Shown here piece by piece: positions 60,965 to 64,000 of a stretch of DNA of 64,000 nt. Source of the DNA: Microvirga splendida. Its GTDB lineage: Bacteria > Pseudomonadota > Alphaproteobacteria > Rhizobiales > Beijerinckiaceae. Where the stretch lies: contig NZ_JAELXT010000001.1 of the NCBI RefSeq assembly GCF_016427565.1, positions 62,001 through 126,000 on the forward strand. The letters run 5' to 3'. The notes under the pieces are model-generated. The model was not told where the DNA came from and ran no database searches. It saw nothing but the letters and a program-made list of their open reading frames with translations. The position numbers were made by a program, and so were the translations under genes. The stretch's first letter is position 1; each line of letters begins with the position of its first letter.

Positions 60965-61387
60965 TCAGAAGCGCTTCGCCGTGGCCCTCAGCTGCTTGAT
61001 TCGGTCCACCACTTCCTGCGTGTGATACGGCTTTTTCATCAGGGGGCCGGCTTCGCAGAGGGTTCCGGCGATGTCAGCCGACCGCTCCGCCCCTGAGGTG
61101 AGGATGACCTGGGTCTCGGGCTTGTTGGACCGGACCCAGCGGGCGAGCCCGAAGCCGTCCATCTCTCCCGGCATCTCCACGTCGCTGAACACGATGTCGA
61201 CGGACACCTCCGGGGCCTGGAGGATGAGGATGGCCTCCTGGGCGCTGACGGCCTCATGGACCCGGTAGCCGCATTCGCGCAGATACTCGGCGACCACGAG
61301 GCGGATCAGCACCTCGTCCTCGACGACGAGGATGGTCTGGAGGGGGGTGTCGGCTTCGGCCGAGAGATGGGTCGATGACGTGCTCAC
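60965..61387 (-). CDS. Single-domain response regulator B
   Basis: The 140-residue receiver starts at GTG 61387. It has LVVEDEVLIRLVV, the phosphoacceptor Asp in FSDVEMPGEMDGFG, Ser in LTSGAERS and Lys in LMKKPYHTQ. Like receiver A it lacks an output domain. A GGAAC-N17-GGTT promoter-like site (one mismatch in the -10) lies 9 bases upstream, giving the same nearly leaderless arrangement. Confidence 0.88.
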   Translation of the reverse strand: MSTSSTHLSAEADTPLQTILVVEDEVLIRLVVAEYLRECGYRVHEAVSAQEAILILQAPEVSVDIVFSDVEMPGEMDGFGLARWVRSNKPETQVILTSGAERSADIAGTLCEAGPLMKKPYHTQEVVDRIKQLRATAKRF

Positions 61388-61395
61388 GCGAAGCT

Positions 61396-61421
61396 AACCG
61401 CCGAGCTTTTGCCTTTGTTCC
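61396..61421 (-). promoter_or_regulatory. Near-consensus EcfG-type promoter of receiver B
   Basis: On the minus strand GGAAC, a 17-base spacer and GGTTAG differ from the consensus by one base in the -10. It lies immediately before the start codon at 61387. Confidence 0.5.
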
Positions 61422-61426
61422 TGCGG

Positions 61427-61825
61427 TCAAGCTTGCGTGGGTGGCGGCCAGTTCAGGCTGTCTGCGGCGAGCCTGGCGACCTCGGCAGTCTGGTAAGGCT
61501 TGCGGACAAACGGCTCAAGGCTGCCCGGCGGATCCGCCTCCCCGGACGTGACAATCATCTTCGTCGGAGCGGGCCTCTCGCGAATGTGACGAACCACGTC
61601 CCAGCCGCTGCCCGCCACCGGCAGGTCGAGGGCCAGGACCAGAAGATCGACCGGGACCGCATCGAGCACGGTCAGGGCCTCCGGGGCGGAGCCGGCCTCC
61701 AGCACCTTGAATCCCCAGGCCCGCAGCTCGTCGCTGACACGATACCGGATCCGGACATCCCCTTCGACGACGAGAATGGTCGGTGGGGTCCGGCGTGGAA
61801 GAACCGTAACGGATGCAGCACTCAT
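61427..61825 (-). CDS. Degenerate single-domain receiver C
   Basis: The 132-residue protein has the receiver fold but lost key residues. The acidic pair reads VVEGDVRIR, so the second Asp is Gly. At the phosphoacceptor position the pattern is LVLALDLPVAG, where alignment to the conserved Pro puts Ala in place of Asp. The Thr/Ser (IVTSGEAD) and Lys (FVRKPYQT) are kept. It cannot be phosphorylated in the normal way and may act as a pseudo-receiver. The start at 61825 follows GGGGC AAG; an upstream GTG at 61846 is possible. Confidence 0.82.
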   Translation of the reverse strand: MSAASVTVLPRRTPPTILVVEGDVRIRYRVSDELRAWGFKVLEAGSAPEALTVLDAVPVDLLVLALDLPVAGSGWDVVRHIRERPAPTKMIVTSGEADPPGSLEPFVRKPYQTAEVARLAADSLNWPPPTQA

Positions 61826-61855
61826 TCTTGCCCCAGACGCACACAACTGGCGGAC

Positions 61856-61880
61856 AACGTCGTGACGCCCTGCGGGTTCT
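61856..61880 (-). promoter_or_regulatory. Near-consensus EcfG-type promoter of receiver C
   Basis: On the minus strand AGAAC, a 16-base spacer and CGTTGT differ from GGAAC-N16-CGTT by one base. It ends 30 bases before the ATG at 61825. Confidence 0.5.
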
Positions 61881-61938
61881 CCTGTCCTGTTCTCCTGTGC
61901 GCCACGTCACCTCGCGGGAAGGGCTGGCTCCGGCAGGC

Positions 61939-61963
61939 GGAACCGTCTATCAATGGCCACGTT
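61939..61963 (+). promoter_or_regulatory. EcfG-type promoter of receiver D
   Basis: GGAAC, a 16-base spacer and CGTTTG match the consensus exactly. The ATG at 61953 lies within this spacer, so if the promoter is used the protein must start downstream, most likely at GTG 61998. Confidence 0.65.
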
Positions 61964-61997
61964 TGCCATCAGCCTGTCCTCTTGTCCCTTCGGTCCC

Positions 61998-62453
61998 GTG
62001 TCCCACCAGCAACCCCTCGGCATCGTTCTCCTGGTCGAAGACGAACCGCTCGTGCGGCTCGTTACGGCCGACATCCTGATGGAGGCGAACTTCCGGGTCA
62101 TCGAGGCCGGGGACGCCGAGGAGGCCCTGCGCGTCCTGAAGGCCGAGGTCGCGGTCGACGTGCTGGTCTCGGACGTGGAGATGCCGCCGGGCATGAACGG
62201 CTATGAGCTGGTGGGCCATGTCCACCGGGGCTGGCCGGAGGTGGCGATCATCGTCTCATCGGGCCGCGAATGGCCCAAGGAGGACGACCTGCCGCCGGGG
62301 GCGGTCTTTCTCGCCAAGCCCTATTTGAATGCCACCCTGCTGTCGCACGTCCAGGCGGCCGCCGCGAGGGCGCAGGAGGCACGCCGCCTCAGGCGCGAGG
62401 CCGGCACGGCGGGCGGGAGCGCTCCCGTGGCGGATATTTCCAAGACGGCCTGA
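61998..62453 (+). CDS. Single-domain response regulator D
   Basis: The receiver of about 151 residues has VLLVEDEPLVRLVT, phosphoacceptor Asp in LVSDVEMPPGMNGYEL, Ser in IVSSGREW, and Lys in FLAKPYLN, then an Arg/Ala-rich C-terminal tail. An ATG at 61953 would add 15 residues, but it sits between the -35 and -10 of an exact EcfG-type promoter, and the extra residues are not receiver-like. It is divergent from receiver C. Confidence 0.82.
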   Translation: MSHQQPLGIVLLVEDEPLVRLVTADILMEANFRVIEAGDAEEALRVLKAEVAVDVLVSDVEMPPGMNGYELVGHVHRGWPEVAIIVSSGREWPKEDDLPPGAVFLAKPYLNATLLSHVQAAAARAQEARRLRREAGTAGGSAPVADISKTA

Positions 62454-62478
62454 GACCTCCCCGAGGATCCCGGCGAAA

Positions 62479-62504
62479 AAAGGCGCAGCCGAAGCTGCGC
62501 CTTT
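62479..62504. terminator. Bidirectional Rho-independent terminator
   Basis: AAAGGCGCAGC (62479-62489) and GCTGCGCCTTT (62494-62504) form an 11-bp stem with the tetraloop CGAA. An A-run on the left and TTT on the right give U-tracts in both directions. It lies between convergent receiver D and the chemoreceptor gene. Confidence 0.88.
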
Positions 62505-62539
62505 CGATTCGCGTGATTGAGGCTGATCGGGCCGCAGCG

Positions 62540-64000
62540 TCAGGCCGCCCGGACACCCTGCAGGAAGCCTTCCACCTCCCGGGTCAGGGCAGACGAGTTG
62601 GTGGCCAGCTCCCCGGCGGCCGCCAGCACCTGGGAGGCCGCCGAACCGGCATGGGTGGCCGCTCCTTGGACCTGGACGATGCTCTGGGTCACCTCCTGGG
62701 TGCCGCGCGCCGCCTCGCTCACATTGCGGGCGATCTCCTGCGTGGCCGCCTGCTGCTCCTCGACCGCAGCCGCCACGTTGGTGGCGATCTGGTGCACCTC
62801 CTCGATGGTCAGGCCGATCTCCCGGATGGCGTCCACGGCGCCCCTGGTGGATTGCTGGATCTGGTTGATGTGCGAGGTGATCTCGTCCGTGGCCCGCGAG
62901 GTTTGGTTTGCCAGTTCCTTCACCTCGGCGGCCACCACGGCGAAGCCCTTTCCGGCCTCCCCGGCGCGCGCCGCCTCGATGGTGGCGTTGAGCGCCAGCA
63001 GGTTGGTCTGGCTCGCGATGCTGTTGATGAGGGCGACCACCTCGCCGATCTTCTGCGCGCCGTCGGCGAGCGTCTCGACAAGCTCGTTGGTCCGGCGCGC
63101 GTTCTGCACGGCCTTGGCCGCGGCCGCCGAGGTCTGCGACACCTGCGTGCCGATCTCGTTGGACGATGCGGCGAGCTCCTCCGTGGCGGCGGCGACCGCC
63201 TGGACGTTGCTGGAGGTCTGCTCGGCCGCGGCCGCCACCGAGTTCGACTGCTGGTTCGTCTGCTCGGCCGTCGTGGCCATCGAGCGGGCCGTGGCTTCCA
63301 TCTGCTGGGCGGCGACCGAGAGATGCTGGACGAGACCGCCCACGCTGCCCTCGAAGCTCTGAGCGAGCGCGACCATCTCGTGCCTGCGGCGCTCGGCGGC
63401 CTGCTTTTCGGTTTCCGCCTGCTGGCGCCGAAGCCCCTCCGCCTCGTGCATGGTGGCGGCGAAGACCTGCGTCGCCTTCCAGATGTCGCCGATCTCGTCG
63501 CGCCCGGCCTTCGCCTGCGGCAGGTTGTAGTCGCCGGATGCGAGCTTCTGGATCGCCTCGGTGACGATCTTCAGCGGACGGGCGATCTGCCGGTGCCCCA
63601 CGAGCCAGCCGATCAGAAGCGCCAGGATGGAGCCGCCGAGCGCGATGGAGACGAGAAGCATGAAGCGCTCGGCGTAGAGTTCCTCGGCCCTCTTCTCCAC
63701 CGCCGCGATGTCTTCGCTGCCCTTCTTCGTCAGGGCATCGATGCTGACCTGGAAAGCCTTCCTGTTCGCCCGGTTGGCGTCGTTGTTGCCCTGCGCGTTG
63801 GCGGCCTCGGGCGACACCTCGGCGCCGAGGCGCACGGTCTCGGACCGGAACGCCTTGAAGCCGGCGGCATCCTTCACCACCGCGTCGAACAGCGCCCTTT
63901 GCGTGCTAGGGACGACCGGCTCCCATTCCTTCAGGAGCGCGTCGATTTCCTTCAGGCTCGCGGTCAAACCGTCGCCGAACTTGCGGGCTTCCGTCGTATT
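62540..64000 (-). CDS. Methyl-accepting chemotaxis protein, N-terminus beyond window
   Basis: At least 486 residues are visible and the frame is open to the right edge, so TM1 and the first part are missing. A helical periplasmic sensing part leads to TM2 ([20 protein letters not shown]). HAMP follows ([20 protein letters not shown]), then the signalling domain with the hairpin tip [20 protein letters not shown] with [12 protein letters not shown]. The C-terminus lacks an obvious CheR/CheB docking pentapeptide. It could belong to the same sensory region as the nearby stand-alone receivers. Confidence 0.93.
   Translation of the reverse strand, partial: NTTEARKFGDGLTASLKEIDALLKEWEPVVPSTQRALFDAVVKDAAGFKAFRSETVRLGAEVSPEAANAQGNNDANRANRKAFQVSIDALTKKGSEDIAAVEKRAEELYAERFMLLVSIALGGSILALLIGWLVGHRQIARPLKIVTEAIQKLASGDYNLPQAKAGRDEIGDIWKATQVFAATMHEAEGLRRQQAETEKQAAERRRHEMVALAQSFEGSVGGLVQHLSVAAQQMEATARSMATTAEQTNQQSNSVAAAAEQTSSNVQAVAAATEELAASSNEIGTQVSQTSAAAAKAVQNARRTNELVETLADGAQKIGEVVALINSIASQTNLLALNATIEAARAGEAGKGFAVVAAEVKELANQTSRATDEITSHINQIQQSTRGAVDAIREIGLTIEEVHQIATNVAAAVEEQQAATQEIARNVSEAARGTQEVTQSIVQVQGAATHAGSAASQVLAAAGELATNSSALTREVEGFLQGVRAA

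Overview
The window looks like chromosomal DNA of a high-GC alphaproteobacterium of the order Hyphomicrobiales, probably near Methylobacteriaceae/Microvirga. This is inferred from codon usage, two DUF1236 proteins, GGAAC-N16/17-CGTT promoters of the EcfG type, and the mix of LivKHMGF, TRAP and Bug/TctC transporters with aromatic catabolism. No rRNA, tRNA, transposase, phage gene or CRISPR array was seen. The left edge cuts ligB and the right edge cuts a chemoreceptor gene.

Layout. (1) 1-7792: protocatechuate 4,5-cleavage cluster. ligI, a TctC binding protein, an alpha/beta hydrolase and ligAB lie on the minus strand. A divergent LysR gene is followed by galD, galB, ligK/galC and a DUF1932 dehydrogenase on the plus strand. 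(2) 7859-13424: envelope or stress module with a LuxR regulator, two DUF1236 exported proteins, an ECF sigma/anti-sigma pair and an S8 protease with a Gly/Asn repeat. Three promoters share a GGAAT/GGAAA-N17-CGTT motif. (3) 13493-14974: polyol dehydrogenase. (4) 15419-21161: a signalling operon encoding a periplasmic Liv-type binding protein, a hybrid histidine kinase, a receiver and a receiver-adenylate cyclase. (5) 21178-26157: branched-chain 2-oxoacid dehydrogenase (E1a, E1b, E2, E3). (6) 26241-31665: GntR regulator and a divergent TRAP transporter with an altronate-type dehydratase. (7) 32449-34973: ExbB-ExbD-TonB with a small exported protein. (8) 35116-37923: MBL-fold protein, FAD monooxygenase and DUF2783 protein. 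(9) 37937-58693: a LivFGMHK transporter and a full phenylacetate set (paaG, I, K, a TetR gene, paaABCDE with an extra PF05138 protein, paaX, paaZ, a thioesterase), then an Lrp regulator and a fused indolepyruvate ferredoxin oxidoreductase. (10) 58275-60287: ABC-F ATPase whose frame runs antisense into the oxidoreductase gene. (11) 60469-62453: four stand-alone receiver proteins, each with an EcfG-like promoter. (12) 62540-64000: methyl-accepting chemotaxis protein, partial.

How it fits together. The cell can take aromatic acids to pyruvate and oxaloacetate through the lig/gal branch, and to acetyl-CoA and succinyl-CoA through the aerobic phenylacetyl-CoA branch. The indolepyruvate oxidoreductase could feed aryl-pyruvates from aromatic amino acids directly into arylacetyl-CoA. 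A pair of related operators (42739-42758 and 51953-51976) and a separate inverted repeat before paaA suggest two-layer control by a TetR-type PaaR and by PaaX. The most unusual observations are the receiver cluster with stress-type promoters, the binding-protein/kinase/cyclase operon, the ATT start proposed for galD, the extra Paa-like protein with an altered iron site, and the antisense overlap of the ABC-F gene.
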